The notes under the pieces were generated by a model that ran no database searches, was not told the origin of the DNA, and was given only the letters and a program-made list of their open reading frames with translations. Source: Bacillota bacterium (GTDB taxonomy: Bacteria; Bacillota; Clostridia; Acetivibrionales; JAEZXR01). Taken from it: a stretch of DNA of 64,000 nt. Shown piece by piece: positions 54,295-63,842 of the stretch; within the stretch, counting starts at the first letter, position 1; each line of letters opens with the position of its first letter. Position numbers and translations under genes: made by a program. The stretch is from positions 16,060 to 80,059 of the forward strand of contig JAEZXR010000073.1 in NCBI GenBank assembly GCA_023419605.1. The letters are read 5' to 3'.

Positions 54295-55593
54295 ATGGAA
54301 ATTCTTATCGCTATACTAGCTTTAAGCTTTTTGATTATTGTGCATGAATTTGGACATTTTATTGTGGCAAAACTTTCCGGAATCAAAGTATTGGAGTTCT
54401 CACTGTTTATGGGCCCGAAGCTTTTTAGTGTGCAAAGAGGGGAAACCATGTACTCTGTGCGCCTTGTGCCTTTGGGCGGGTTTGTAAGGATGGAAGGGGA
54501 AGAACAGGCTTCGGATGATGCAAGAGCCTTTAATAGGAAACCGATCCTTACAAGAGCTGCCGTAATTGCTGCCGGACCTATTATGAACCTGATCATTGCC
54601 GTGCTTTTATTTGCAATTGTATTTTTTGCAAACGGTTATAATACAAATATTTTAGGAACTGTGGAAGATAAATCTCCGGCGTCAGCAGCGGGGCTTCGAC
54701 CCAATGACAAGCTGCTCAGCTATGATGGTAAAAAAGTTTATGACATCATGGACCTCACATTGTTCCTATATGCATCGAAGGGGAAACCGGCAGACATTGA
54801 AGTTGTCAGAGCTGGACAAACAATTAAAACTGCCATCGTTCCAGATATCTATGAGGAGCAGACAAGGTACCTTCTCGGATTTACGCCCAAAGCGTCAGAA
54901 GGGCAGGATTCAAATGTCGTTGCCAGTGTTACGGCCAAATCGCCTGCTGCCGGAATTGGGCTGAAGGAAAACGATCGAATTGTGCGTATTAATAATAAAG
55001 CCATTTCTACTCGTTTGGAGATCAATGAGTATTTGAATACCAACCAGAGTAATCCCGTGGTAGTGACTGTAGTGCGGGATGGCAAGGAAATAACCCTGGG
55101 AACGGCAACACCTGTTTCACAGAAGATACCGGAGCAGTATATTTTAGGCGTTGACTTCCAAAGTGCCCGTGGAGGCGTTGGAGACGTGGTGAAGCAAGCC
55201 TTTGTTTCATCTTACTCCACAACACGCCAGATGTATTATTCGCTGCTGTGGCTGATACAGGGAAAAGTTTCGGCTAAAAATATGATGGGGCCTGTAGGCA
55301 TCGTCAGTTCCATCGGGGAAGTCGTGCAGCAGAGTCCGGGTATATCCTATGCAATCCTGAATTTGCTTAAGTTCACTGCATTAATCAGTATCAATCTGGG
55401 TGTATTTAACCTTATACCTTTTCCTGCGCTGGATGGCAGTAAATTGCTGCTGTTGGCTGTGGAAGGCATCCGAAGAAGACCGATTCCGCCGGAAAAGGAA
55501 GCAGCTATCACCATGGTTGGATTTGTGCTGCTGATTATGCTTATGATTTTTACTACCTCCAATGATATTCTCAGGATTTTCCAAAAGGGGTAG
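54295..55593 (+). CDS. rseP: Site-2 metalloprotease RseP (RasP)
   Basis: From the ATG at 54295 (GGAGGT upstream) the product has 432 residues. The zinc motif HEFGHF lies in the first membrane helix, and the C-terminal membrane segment has NLGVFNLIPFPALDGSKLL with the third ligand Asp. Two PDZ domains lie between (VEDKSPASAAGLRPNDKLL and VTAKSPAAGIGLKENDRIV). RseP-type proteases cut anti-sigma factors and signal-peptide remnants inside the membrane. The neighbours uppS, cdsA and dxr are its usual ones. Confidence 0.95.
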   Translation: MEILIAILALSFLIIVHEFGHFIVAKLSGIKVLEFSLFMGPKLFSVQRGETMYSVRLVPLGGFVRMEGEEQASDDARAFNRKPILTRAAVIAAGPIMNLIIAVLLFAIVFFANGYNTNILGTVEDKSPASAAGLRPNDKLLSYDGKKVYDIMDLTLFLYASKGKPADIEVVRAGQTIKTAIVPDIYEEQTRYLLGFTPKASEGQDSNVVASVTAKSPAAGIGLKENDRIVRINNKAISTRLEINEYLNTNQSNPVVVTVVRDGKEITLGTATPVSQKIPEQYILGVDFQSARGGVGDVVKQAFVSSYSTTRQMYYSLLWLIQGKVSAKNMMGPVGIVSSIGEVVQQSPGISYAILNLLKFTALISINLGVFNLIPFPALDGSKLLLLAVEGIRRRPIPPEKEAAITMVGFVLLIMLMIFTTSNDILRIFQKG

Positions 55594-55630
55594 GCCTAAA
55601 TGCAAGTTGCAAGTTGATAGAGAACAGTTC

Positions 55631-55666
55631 ATAACACACGATTGGCTGAGGCCAATCGTGTGTTAT
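55631..55666. terminator. Perfect 16-bp hairpin after rseP
   Basis: Arms 55631-55646 and 55651-55666 pair perfectly around TGAG. It lacks a clean T-run (AATTATAT follows), so it may be a processing or protective hairpin. Confidence 0.65.
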
Positions 55667-55719
55667 AATTATATAAATGCAAGTCGATGGAACCTCAACC
55701 GGGAAAAGGGAGGAAATGT

Positions 55720-56781
55720 ATGGAATCTTACATAACCAGAAAAAAGACTAGAAAGATACGTGTAGGGGATTTATTCATCGGTGGAGATGCTCCGCTCTCG
55801 GTGCAGTCTATGACCAATACCGATACGCGGGATGTCCCTTCGACCGTTGAACAAATTAAGAGACTGGAAGAGGCAGGCTGTGAGATCATAAGGGTTGCCG
55901 TACCTGACCAGGAAGCGGCAGCTGCCATAAAAGAGATCAAGAAGGCCATAAGGATTCCACTGGTAGCAGATATTCATTTTGATTATCGGCTGGCTTTGGC
56001 CAGTATGGAAAACGGAGTAGATAAGATCCGACTGAATCCGGGGAATATCGGCGACCGGGATCGGGTCCGCATGGTAGTGGAAATGGCAAAAGAGCGGGAT
56101 ATTCCCATACGAATCGGGGTTAACTCCGGCTCTGTTGAAAAGCATATCCTCGAAAAATACGGAGGTGTAACACCGGAGGGAATGGTTGAAAGTGCCCTGA
56201 GGCATGCAAAAATACTGGAAGATCTGGACTATGACAAGATTGCATTTTCCATTAAGGCTTCCAGCGTTCCCATGACCATTGCCGCCTATCGGCTGATGTC
56301 CGAGAAATCGGATTATCCCCTTCATATCGGTGTAACTGAAGCAGGTACGGTATACCGGGGAACTATAAAGTCTTCCATTGGTTTGGGCTGTATGCTGGCA
56401 GAGGGAATCGGAGATACGTTAAGGGTTTCACTGACAGGGGATCCGGTGGAAGAAGTGAAGGTAGGAATTGAAATTCTCAAAGCACTGGGTCTTCGAAGGG
56501 GAGGTGTGGAATTTGTATCCTGTCCCACCTGTGGAAGGACACAAATCGACCTTATTGATATTGCCAACAAAGTAGAGGAGAGAATCCAGGCACTGGACAA
56601 AGACATAAAGGTGGCTGTGATGGGCTGTGCTGTAAACGGACCTGGAGAAGCACGTGAAGCAGATATCGGGATTGCCGGTGGAAAGGGCGAAGCTCTGCTG
56701 TTTAAAAAAGGCGAAATTATTCGTAAGGTATCCCAGGATAGGATTGTAGAGGAACTTCTCAGGGAAATTGACAAGCTATAA
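55720..56781 (+). CDS. ispG: 4-hydroxy-3-methylbut-2-enyl diphosphate synthase (flavodoxin)
   Basis: From the ATG at 55720 (AGGGAGG upstream) the product has 353 residues, the usual bacterial length. The start carries [20 protein letters not shown], and the [4Fe-4S] ligands are in [12 protein letters not shown] and [16 protein letters not shown]. The enzyme reduces MEcPP to HMBPP in the MEP pathway begun by dxr nearby. Confidence 0.97.
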   Translation: MESYITRKKTRKIRVGDLFIGGDAPLSVQSMTNTDTRDVPSTVEQIKRLEEAGCEIIRVAVPDQEAAAAIKEIKKAIRIPLVADIHFDYRLALASMENGVDKIRLNPGNIGDRDRVRMVVEMAKERDIPIRIGVNSGSVEKHILEKYGGVTPEGMVESALRHAKILEDLDYDKIAFSIKASSVPMTIAAYRLMSEKSDYPLHIGVTEAGTVYRGTIKSSIGLGCMLAEGIGDTLRVSLTGDPVEEVKVGIEILKALGLRRGGVEFVSCPTCGRTQIDLIDIANKVEERIQALDKDIKVAVMGCAVNGPGEAREADIGIAGGKGEALLFKKGEIIRKVSQDRIVEELLREIDKL

Positions 56782-56829
56782 AGATGAATGAGGCAGGATA
56801 AATAATTGCATACTAAAAGTAGATGCAAA

Positions 56830-56925
56830 CTAACTCACCCCCGGCCCCTCTCTTTACAAAAGAGAGGGAAGAAAAGCACTATTCCCCTTCTTTTTTGAAA
56901 GAGAAGGGGCTAGGGGATGAGTTAG
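56830..56925. repeat. Short inverted-repeat (MITE-like) element
   Basis: CTAACTCACCCCCGGCCCCT at the left end is matched in reverse by AGGGGCTAGGGGATGAGTTAG at the right, with two inner AAAGAGAGGG-type hairpins. No coding capacity. It sits between ispG and the glycosyltransferase gene. Confidence 0.65.
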
Positions 56926-56958
56926 AAATACTTCGTTTTACCAAGGATGTGAATTTCG

Positions 56959-57597
56959 ATGCCTGTGAGTGCAATTATACCTGCTTATAACGAAGAGAAA
57001 AACGTGGGTAATGTTCTGGCAGTATTAAAAAATGTCTGGGAGATTGACGAAATTATTGTTGTAAATGACGGGTCCAGGGATAATACTGCCCGTACGGTAG
57101 ATCAGTTTGGTGTAAGGCTGATAAATCTTCCCAGAAATATGGGAAAAGGTGCAGCATTGAAGGCTGGACTGGACAAATGCTGTTCAGAATATGTTTTATT
57201 CCTGGATGCCGACCTTGTAGGACTTACGGAAAATCATATACGGAAGCTGATGGCTCCCGTATTGAGCAACAGCGCCGATATGACCATTGGAGTTTTTCGG
57301 AGTGGCAGAGTTCGGACCGATTGGGCGCAAAAAATATGTCCTTATTTATCCGGGCAAAGGGCTGTACGTAAGGCTGTTCTCGATAATATGAAAAATATGG
57401 ATATGGCAGGATACGGAATTGAAATTGCTTTAACCAAATACATAGAGAAGGAAAAAATCAAGGCCCTTGAAGTGGAACTGGACGAGCTTACTCATATCAT
57501 GAAGGAAGAAAAGCTGGGTGTAGTCCGTGGATTGGGGCATCGAATGAAGATGTACTGGCAGATTTACAGAGGACTTAGATTGCATCGAACACATTAA
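56959..57597 (+). CDS. Glycosyltransferase family 2 protein
   Basis: A 212-residue GT-A protein. The nucleotide-binding start is VSAIIPAYNEEKNVGNVLAV, followed by EIIVVNDGSRDNTARTV and the DxD motif in VLFLDADLVGL. It has no clear membrane helix at its end and looks like a small soluble, dolichol-phosphate-mannose-synthase-like transferase. Donor and acceptor are unknown. The next gene, polC, begins 15 bp later. Confidence 0.85.
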   Translation: MPVSAIIPAYNEEKNVGNVLAVLKNVWEIDEIIVVNDGSRDNTARTVDQFGVRLINLPRNMGKGAALKAGLDKCCSEYVLFLDADLVGLTENHIRKLMAPVLSNSADMTIGVFRSGRVRTDWAQKICPYLSGQRAVRKAVLDNMKNMDMAGYGIEIALTKYIEKEKIKALEVELDELTHIMKEEKLGVVRGLGHRMKMYWQIYRGLRLHRTH

Positions 57598-57612
57598 AGG
57601 GGTCATATACTA

Positions 57613-60600
57613 ATGCAAAATGTGGCAATACAGGACAAAAATATATTGCAGCTGTTTCCCGAGGTTGCACAGTCGGGAAAGCTGGCTGAAATCTTTGGAG
57701 AAACAAAGATTATTGGAATTAATGTATATAAAAAGACAAGACGCCTTGAAATACATGTGGCCTGTGATACCCTCATACCCTCCAAGGCGGTCTGTGAACT
57801 GGAAAAAAAGCTGAGGGACTCTTTTGGTCTTGATTCGGTGATTGTGAAGCCCAAGTTTAGTGTGGAGCTTTCTTTACAGGAGGTACTGGATCAGTATTGG
57901 GAGAGTATATTGTTTATGATAAATTCGCGGGTAGCGCTGAGCCGTGGCATTATGGCAGGGTGCACCTGTGAGCTTCAAGACAAAAAGCTTCGCATTCACC
58001 TTAAAACAAACGGAACCGCCATTTTGCGGATTCGAAACTGCGACCAGATGATCGAAAGCATTTTGGAAGAGAGCTTTGGGGTCAGTGCCAAGGTCGAATT
58101 TGTTGACTTTACCCTGGATGAGGAAAGCATCGTCAAATACCTCAGCAAGAAAGAGGACGAAGAAGCAAAGGTAGTAAGCGATGCCATGGCCGGGTATTCT
58201 GTGCCTTCTTTCCCGGAAGGAGAGGCAAAACCTAAAGAACAAAAAGCAGCAGATCCTGGTGGAATTATTTTGGGTAAGAACTTTACCGACAGTATTATGA
58301 AAATGTCAGATGTGACGCAGGATTCGGGAAAGGTGGCCATCTGTGGAGATATATTCAGAGTGGAAGCCAAGGAACTGCGCAGCGGCAAATTTATTTATAT
58401 GTTTGATATCACCGATTACAGCAGTTCGGTATCGGTTAAATTCTTTGTAGAAAAGGATGATATCGAATACATTCAGGAGAATGTTAAGGAAGGCCTCTAT
58501 GCGAAGGTGCGGGGAGAAGCCCAGTATGACAAGTTTACCCGGGAACTGACCATCATGGCCTCCGACATCATCCAGATGCAGAAGACCATGAAAATGGATA
58601 CTGCGGAGGTGAAGAGGGTGGAACTGCACCTGCACACGCAGATGAGTACTATGGACGGGATTACACCGACCAAAGAACTGGTGAAAAGAGCCGCACAATG
58701 GGGGCATAAGGCGATTGCCATCACGGATCACGGCGTGGTACAGGCCTACCCCGACGCCTTTGACGCAGGAAAGAAGCACAAGATTAAAATTATCTATGGC
58801 GTTGAGTGCTATATCCTGAATGACAATGTGCCTTTCGTCCTTAACTCCAACAACCAATCCTTGGACGGGGATTTTGTAGTTTTTGATATTGAAACCACCG
58901 GCCTCCATTCGGATCGGGATAAAATCACTGAAATCGGGGCGGTGAAGGTCAGCGGCGGAAAGGTGATTGACACCTTCAGCACTTTTGTAAATCCGGAAAT
59001 CCCCATACCTGACAACATAACCAAACTAACGGGAATTACGGACGAAATGGTGCAGGATGCGCCGAAAATCGATATCGCGCTGAAGGATTTTATGGAATTT
59101 TCAAAAGGGTGTGCGCTGGTGGCGCACAATGCCTCCTTTGACGTGGGCTTTATCAGGCACAATGCGCGGCGGCTGGATATAAAGGTGGAAAATCCGGTAT
59201 TGGATACTCTGCAGTTGAGCCGTAAAATGTTTCCGCAGCTCAAACGGCACAAGCTGAATGTAGTGGCTGAACACCTGGGAGTGAAGCTGGAAAACCACCA
59301 CAGAGCTGTAGATGATTCCATGGCGACGGCAGAGATTTTCATTAAATGTGTAGAAATACTGAAGGATAAAGGTGCCTCCACTGTCGATGACATTGACAAG
59401 GTCTTCGGTGGAGAGGTAGATTATAAAAAGGCAGATACCTACCATGCCATTATTCTGGTGAAAAACTCGGTAGGGTTAAAAAATCTGTATAAGATCATAT
59501 CCGAGTCGCACCTGAAATATTACCATAAAAGGCCAAGGGTGCCTAAAAAGCTGCTGATGGCCCACCGGGAAGGACTAATCCTTGGAAGTGCCTGTGAAGC
59601 CGGGGAGCTGTACAGTGCTATTGTAGAGAAGAAAAGTGATGAGGAAATCAAAAAGATTGCACGTTTCTATGATTACCTGGAGATTCAGCCTCTGGGCAAC
59701 AACCAGTTTATGATCGCCAATGGTACTGTTCAGGGACAGGAGGATTTGAAGGAAATCAACAGGAAAATTCTCCGCTTGGGTGAAAAATATGATAAGCCTG
59801 TAGTGGCAACCTGCGATGTGCACTTTATGGATGCCAGGGATGAGGTATTCCGTCGTATTCTGATGGCAGGAAAAGGCTTCAGTGATGCGGATAACCAGGC
59901 ACCGTTGTATTTTAGAACAACAGGAGAAATGCTGGATGAGTTCCGCTATCTGGGAGACGAAAAGGCGTATGAGGTGGTAGTCACCAATACAAATCTCATC
60001 GCCGACATGATTGAGGAAGTTCCTCCGGTTCTTCCGGGAACACATCCTCCGAAGATGGAAGGTGCGGAGGAAGAAATAAAGATGCTGGCAGAAAACACAG
60101 CCAGGGAACTCTACGGAGATCCGCTGCCGGAGATTGTGCAGCAAAGACTGGACAAGGAATTGAACTCCATCATCAAAAATGGGTTTTCGGTAATGTACCT
60201 GATCGCCCAGAAGCTGGTGCACAAATCCTTGACCGATGGGTATTTGGTGGGTTCCAGAGGTTCCGTCGGTTCCTCTTTTGTAGCCAACATGGCAGGAATT
60301 ACGGAGGTTAACTCCCTGCAGCCCCATTACCGGTGTGAAAGCTGCAAATACTCGGAATTCATTACCGATGGAAGCTACGATTGCGGCTTTGATCTTCCAG
60401 ATAAGAATTGTCCCCAATGTGGAACTCCTTTGAAAAAAGATGGCTATGACATTCCTTTCGAAACCTTCCTGGGCTTTGATGGAGATAAAGAGCCGGATAT
60501 TGACTTGAACTTCTCCGGTGAGTATCAGCCGGTGATCCATAAATACACGGAGGAATTGTTTGGTGAAGGTCACGTATTCCGGGCGGGAACCATTGCTTCG

Positions 60601-61917
60601 GTGGCCGAAAAGACAGCCTTCGGTTATGTGAAGAATTATATGGAGGAAAGAGGAATCGTCACCAGCAATGCGGAAATGAACCGGCTGGTAAAGGGCTGCA
60701 CCGGAGTGAAGCGAACTACGGGCCAGCATCCGGGAGGAATCATGATTGTGCCCAGTGACAAGGAGATTTATGATTTTTCTCCGGTCCAGCATCCTGCGGA
60801 TGACACTGAATCCGAGACCATAACCACACACTTTGATTACAACTTTCTCCATGGTAGTATACTGAAATTGGACATATTGGGGCATACAGTGCCTACCATT
60901 ATTAGAATGCTGGAGGATTTGACGGGGGTGAATGCACAAACCATACCCATCAATGATCCCCTGACCCTCAGCCTTTTTAACAGTACGGAGGCCTTGGGAG
61001 TGAAGCCCGAAGACATCGGCAGTGAAGTAGGGACGTATGCGATACCGGAATTCGGTACCAAGTTCGTAAAGCCGATGCTGCTGGAAACGATGCCGAAAAC
61101 AGTTTCAGAGCTGATACGGATTTCCGGTTTATCCCACGGGACCGATGTATGGACTGGAAATGCTCAGGAACTGATTCGCCAGGGAATTGCACCCCTGTCA
61201 CAAACCATTTGTTGCCGTGACGATATTATGATTTACCTGATGCACAAAGGACTGCCTCCGAAAATGGCTTTCAAGATCATGGAGGATGTTCGAAAAGGCA
61301 AGGGATTAAAGGATGAATACATTGAGGAGATGGTGAAAAACAATGTGCCGGGCTGGTATATCGAGTCCTGCCAGAAAATCAAGTACATGTTTCCGAAGGC
61401 TCATGCTGCGGCCTATGTTATGATGGCTCTAAGAATCGCATGGTTTAAGGTGCACTATCCCAAAGCCTTTTATGCGACCTACTTCTCGGTGGCAGTCGAT
61501 GATTTTGATGCAGATTTCATTGTCAAGGGCAGCGAAAGGATACAAGTGAAGATCAAGGAATTGGAACAGAAACCTAAAAATGATGTCACCCAGAAGGACA
61601 AAGACTTGATCACTATTTTGGAAGTTGCCAATGAAATGTTCGCCAGGGGGATCAAACTCCATAAGGTGGATTTATATAATTCGGATGCGGTCAAATTCCA
61701 GGTGACGGAAGAGGGGATAAGGCCTCCGCTTCTGGCTCTGCAGGGTCTGGGCCGGTCTGCGGCGCAGAACATCGTAGAGGCCAGGAAGGAGGGGGAGTTT
61801 TTATCCCTGGATGATCTTAGAATCAGAGCCAAAGTGACAAAAGCCGTTATCGAAATACTCCAGCAGCATGGCTGTCTGGAGGGTGTACCGGAGACAAATC
61901 AATTAAGTTTATTCTAA
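57613..61917 (+). CDS. polC: DNA polymerase III PolC-type
   Basis: A 1434-residue Gram-positive replicase. In order: an N-terminal region (1-225), an OB fold (about 236-330, GKVAICGDIFRVEAKEL), a PHP domain split by an inserted DnaQ-like exonuclease (HLHTQMSTMDGITPTKEL; FVVFDIETTGLHSDRDKI with the metal-binding Asp-Glu; HRAVDDSMATAEIF), a zinc motif (CESC and CPQCGTPL), the polymerase palm (EPDIDLNFSGEY) and the HhH/C-terminal part. It is the main replicative polymerase in Firmicutes, while DnaE (18771) handles primers. ATG follows AAAGGGG. Confidence 0.97.
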   Translation: MQNVAIQDKNILQLFPEVAQSGKLAEIFGETKIIGINVYKKTRRLEIHVACDTLIPSKAVCELEKKLRDSFGLDSVIVKPKFSVELSLQEVLDQYWESILFMINSRVALSRGIMAGCTCELQDKKLRIHLKTNGTAILRIRNCDQMIESILEESFGVSAKVEFVDFTLDEESIVKYLSKKEDEEAKVVSDAMAGYSVPSFPEGEAKPKEQKAADPGGIILGKNFTDSIMKMSDVTQDSGKVAICGDIFRVEAKELRSGKFIYMFDITDYSSSVSVKFFVEKDDIEYIQENVKEGLYAKVRGEAQYDKFTRELTIMASDIIQMQKTMKMDTAEVKRVELHLHTQMSTMDGITPTKELVKRAAQWGHKAIAITDHGVVQAYPDAFDAGKKHKIKIIYGVECYILNDNVPFVLNSNNQSLDGDFVVFDIETTGLHSDRDKITEIGAVKVSGGKVIDTFSTFVNPEIPIPDNITKLTGITDEMVQDAPKIDIALKDFMEFSKGCALVAHNASFDVGFIRHNARRLDIKVENPVLDTLQLSRKMFPQLKRHKLNVVAEHLGVKLENHHRAVDDSMATAEIFIKCVEILKDKGASTVDDIDKVFGGEVDYKKADTYHAIILVKNSVGLKNLYKIISESHLKYYHKRPRVPKKLLMAHREGLILGSACEAGELYSAIVEKKSDEEIKKIARFYDYLEIQPLGNNQFMIANGTVQGQEDLKEINRKILRLGEKYDKPVVATCDVHFMDARDEVFRRILMAGKGFSDADNQAPLYFRTTGEMLDEFRYLGDEKAYEVVVTNTNLIADMIEEVPPVLPGTHPPKMEGAEEEIKMLAENTARELYGDPLPEIVQQRLDKELNSIIKNGFSVMYLIAQKLVHKSLTDGYLVGSRGSVGSSFVANMAGITEVNSLQPHYRCESCKYSEFITDGSYDCGFDLPDKNCPQCGTPLKKDGYDIPFETFLGFDGDKEPDIDLNFSGEYQPVIHKYTEELFGEGHVFRAGTIASVAEKTAFGYVKNYMEERGIVTSNAEMNRLVKGCTGVKRTTGQHPGGIMIVPSDKEIYDFSPVQHPADDTESETITTHFDYNFLHGSILKLDILGHTVPTIIRMLEDLTGVNAQTIPINDPLTLSLFNSTEALGVKPEDIGSEVGTYAIPEFGTKFVKPMLLETMPKTVSELIRISGLSHGTDVWTGNAQELIRQGIAPLSQTICCRDDIMIYLMHKGLPPKMAFKIMEDVRKGKGLKDEYIEEMVKNNVPGWYIESCQKIKYMFPKAHAAAYVMMALRIAWFKVHYPKAFYATYFSVAVDDFDADFIVKGSERIQVKIKELEQKPKNDVTQKDKDLITILEVANEMFARGIKLHKVDLYNSDAVKFQVTEEGIRPPLLALQGLGRSAAQNIVEARKEGEFLSLDDLRIRAKVTKAVIEILQQHGCLEGVPETNQLSLF

Positions 61918-61943
61918 ACAGAGGGAACCCCCTCTGTTTTTTT
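61917..61943 (+). terminator. Rho-independent terminator after polC
   Basis: AACAGAGGG and CCCTCTGTT with a short loop, followed by TTTTTT. Confidence 0.92.
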
Positions 61944-62061
61944 ATGGATTGTGAGAGGGCTGGTTGAATAGTATGTAATATTATGGTAGCATTTAATAAA
62001 GTGCTTCTAACCAGCTTTGGTATAATCTTTTTTTATTTCAATCAATTTCTGGAGGCATAAC

Positions 62062-62106
62062 ATGTTTTGTCCCAATAACAAAGTCCATCCGTTGACAAGT
62101 AACTAA
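62062..62106 (+). CDS. Possible 14-codon peptide ahead of the phosphoesterase gene
   Basis: TGGAGG, a six-base gap and an ATG open MFCPNNKVHPLTSN, then TAA. The ribosome-binding site is good, and the next ATG with its own GAGAGGT is 18 bp on. It may be a leader peptide or chance. Confidence 0.25.
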   Translation: MFCPNNKVHPLTSN

Positions 62107-62123
62107 AATAATGAGAGGTACCT

Positions 62124-62388
62124 ATGAAGATAGCCGTATTATCAGATATACATGGAAACTATATGGCCTTAGAGGCGGTTTTGAAAGCTCTAGAAGCCTG
62201 CAAGGTAGATGGCGTGATTGTTGCGGGTGATCATTTTCATGATGCGCCACAGCCCATGGAAGTGTTTTATGCACTGCGAGCAGTTAAAGGGTGGATTATC
62301 AAGGGCAATAAGGAGGAGCGGGTACTAAACTACCATAAAGGGAAATTTGCCGATTGGGACAAGTACCTACAGATGTCCTCCTTTATGT
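62124..62388 (+). pseudogene. Metallophosphoesterase (YfcE/MJ0936-like), cut by an IS element
   Basis: The first 88 residues look like a calcineurin-like phosphoesterase: MKIAVLSDIHGNYMALEAVL (D and H metal ligands), GVIVAGDHFHD (the GD motif, with D/H in place of GDxxD) and WIIKGNKEERVL (GNHE-like, here GNKE). Then the frame runs into the insertion sequence and stops at 62405. The distal half, with the last histidines, is not in the window. The replacement of GNHD/E histidine by lysine is notable but seen in some members. Confidence 0.75.
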
Positions 62389-62442
62389 CAATGTCATTTA
62401 GTTAAGCTGTATTTCATCAGAAAAACATTATATAATGGTAAT

Positions 62443-62481
62443 AAAAAACGGTAGATGCTATCATAAGCAGCTGCCGTTTTA
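62443..62481 (-). terminator. Terminator after the transposase gene
   Basis: On the minus strand AAAACGGCAGCTGC and GCATCTACCGTTTT form an imperfect stem, followed by TTATTACC; it lies within the IS. Confidence 0.65.
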
Positions 62482-62555
62482 CTTTTTAAGCAACACAAAA
62501 GCAGGTGCCAAGTGTCTTGGACCTGTTCTGATTACTTTATGGGAAATTCTAAAAA

Positions 62556-63842
62556 TTAAGATACTCTGTAGGCAAAACTTATTGCACTTTTCGGTTTCTT
62601 TTTTCTCTCAAACGTTCGATTAGATCGAATTGATGAAACAAGTTTTATTAACATTTCTAATAGTGTATTGCTTGAAAGCTTTTCCTTAAAAAATTCATAG
62701 CATAGCGTTATTGATTTTGAAAAGTTAATTCTTTTATTCTGTTCAGTTGGTTGATCATAGACGATGGAAGCAGAAAAATTATACATGATTAGCTTTGCAT
62801 ATATTTCTTGAAATATAAATTCTATTTTTTTACTATGAAAATTTATCAAACCAACATTATATTTTAATTCCTTAAAAGATGTTTCTATTCCCCAGCGCAA
62901 GTGATACAACTCTTTCAAAACATCAGCTGAAAATTCTTCTCTTGGAAGATTGGTAAAAATAGTTTCATATGATGTATCCGACAACTTAAATCGTACTATT
63001 CTAATAGGTAGATCATACATTGTATCACTTTTTGGCTGAATATAGTCAAATGTTGTATGAGGCTGAATCCAACGGTATCTCTCAGAATTTTCTTTTATAA
63101 GTTTACGTGTCTCTTTTGTTTGTCGACGTGTCAAGGTTATCATAACATCAATATCATATTCCTCTGTATGTGGCGCTGTATAATTTATTCCGTATGTCTC
63201 TTTGGAGCGGATTATATAAGACCAGTTCTTTTCCTGACAGTGAGCGATATTGTTAAATGATGCATATCCCCGGTCAGCAATAATGATAGATTTATCCTGT
63301 AACCTAGATCTGTCAATCATCGAAACAAGTGCACTGTGTTCATTCATGCCGATTTTTGATTGAAGGGATGCATCAACATAAATGTGCTGCAAAATATCAT
63401 ACATAGCATCCAGATGCAGTAAGTTGTAGCCTTCACTTGTATCATCGTTTGCTAGATATGTAAAAACTTCTCTTTTATCTGTAGGTAATCTAACATCTGA
63501 TCCGTCTACAGCCAACAATCGATAGCCTTTATATAATGATTGCCTATCACACTTATTCACAAAGGAATGAAAGACGTCTTCTATTGCCTGATATTTGATT
63601 TTGCTCCGTTGCTGAACAAATGCTGATGCAGATACTGTATTAGTTGAGTAACCAAAGTAATTCCACAATTCCTTACTTATAGTATTTCCACCCATTCCGA
63701 TCAGCAGGGACATAATGGTTGAAAAATCCAGTTTTCTTTTTCTAGTAAAGTTCTTTGTTGGATCAATAAGATAGTCTGACAGATGTTTCTCAACTTCTTC
63801 GATTACATCATTGAGATTTAGTTTTAAAACGTCAGGGTTCAT
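62556..63842 (-). CDS. IS4 family transposase
   Basis: The ATG at 63842 follows AAGGAGGC and gives 428 residues. The DDE catalytic core is recognisable: RLLAVDGSDVRLPT (first Asp), SIIIADRGYASFNN (second Asp, with the IS4-type DRGY), and YHLRWGIETSFKELKYNVGL, the Y-(2)-R-(3)-E-(6)-K signature of the IS4 family. No frameshift or stop is seen, so the enzyme is probably active. In-frame codons up to 63899 lack a start signal. Confidence 0.93.
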   Translation of the reverse strand: MNPDVLKLNLNDVIEEVEKHLSDYLIDPTKNFTRKRKLDFSTIMSLLIGMGGNTISKELWNYFGYSTNTVSASAFVQQRSKIKYQAIEDVFHSFVNKCDRQSLYKGYRLLAVDGSDVRLPTDKREVFTYLANDDTSEGYNLLHLDAMYDILQHIYVDASLQSKIGMNEHSALVSMIDRSRLQDKSIIIADRGYASFNNIAHCQEKNWSYIIRSKETYGINYTAPHTEEYDIDVMITLTRRQTKETRKLIKENSERYRWIQPHTTFDYIQPKSDTMYDLPIRIVRFKLSDTSYETIFTNLPREEFSADVLKELYHLRWGIETSFKELKYNVGLINFHSKKIEFIFQEIYAKLIMYNFSASIVYDQPTEQNKRINFSKSITLCYEFFKEKLSSNTLLEMLIKLVSSIRSNRTFERKKKPKSAISFAYRVS

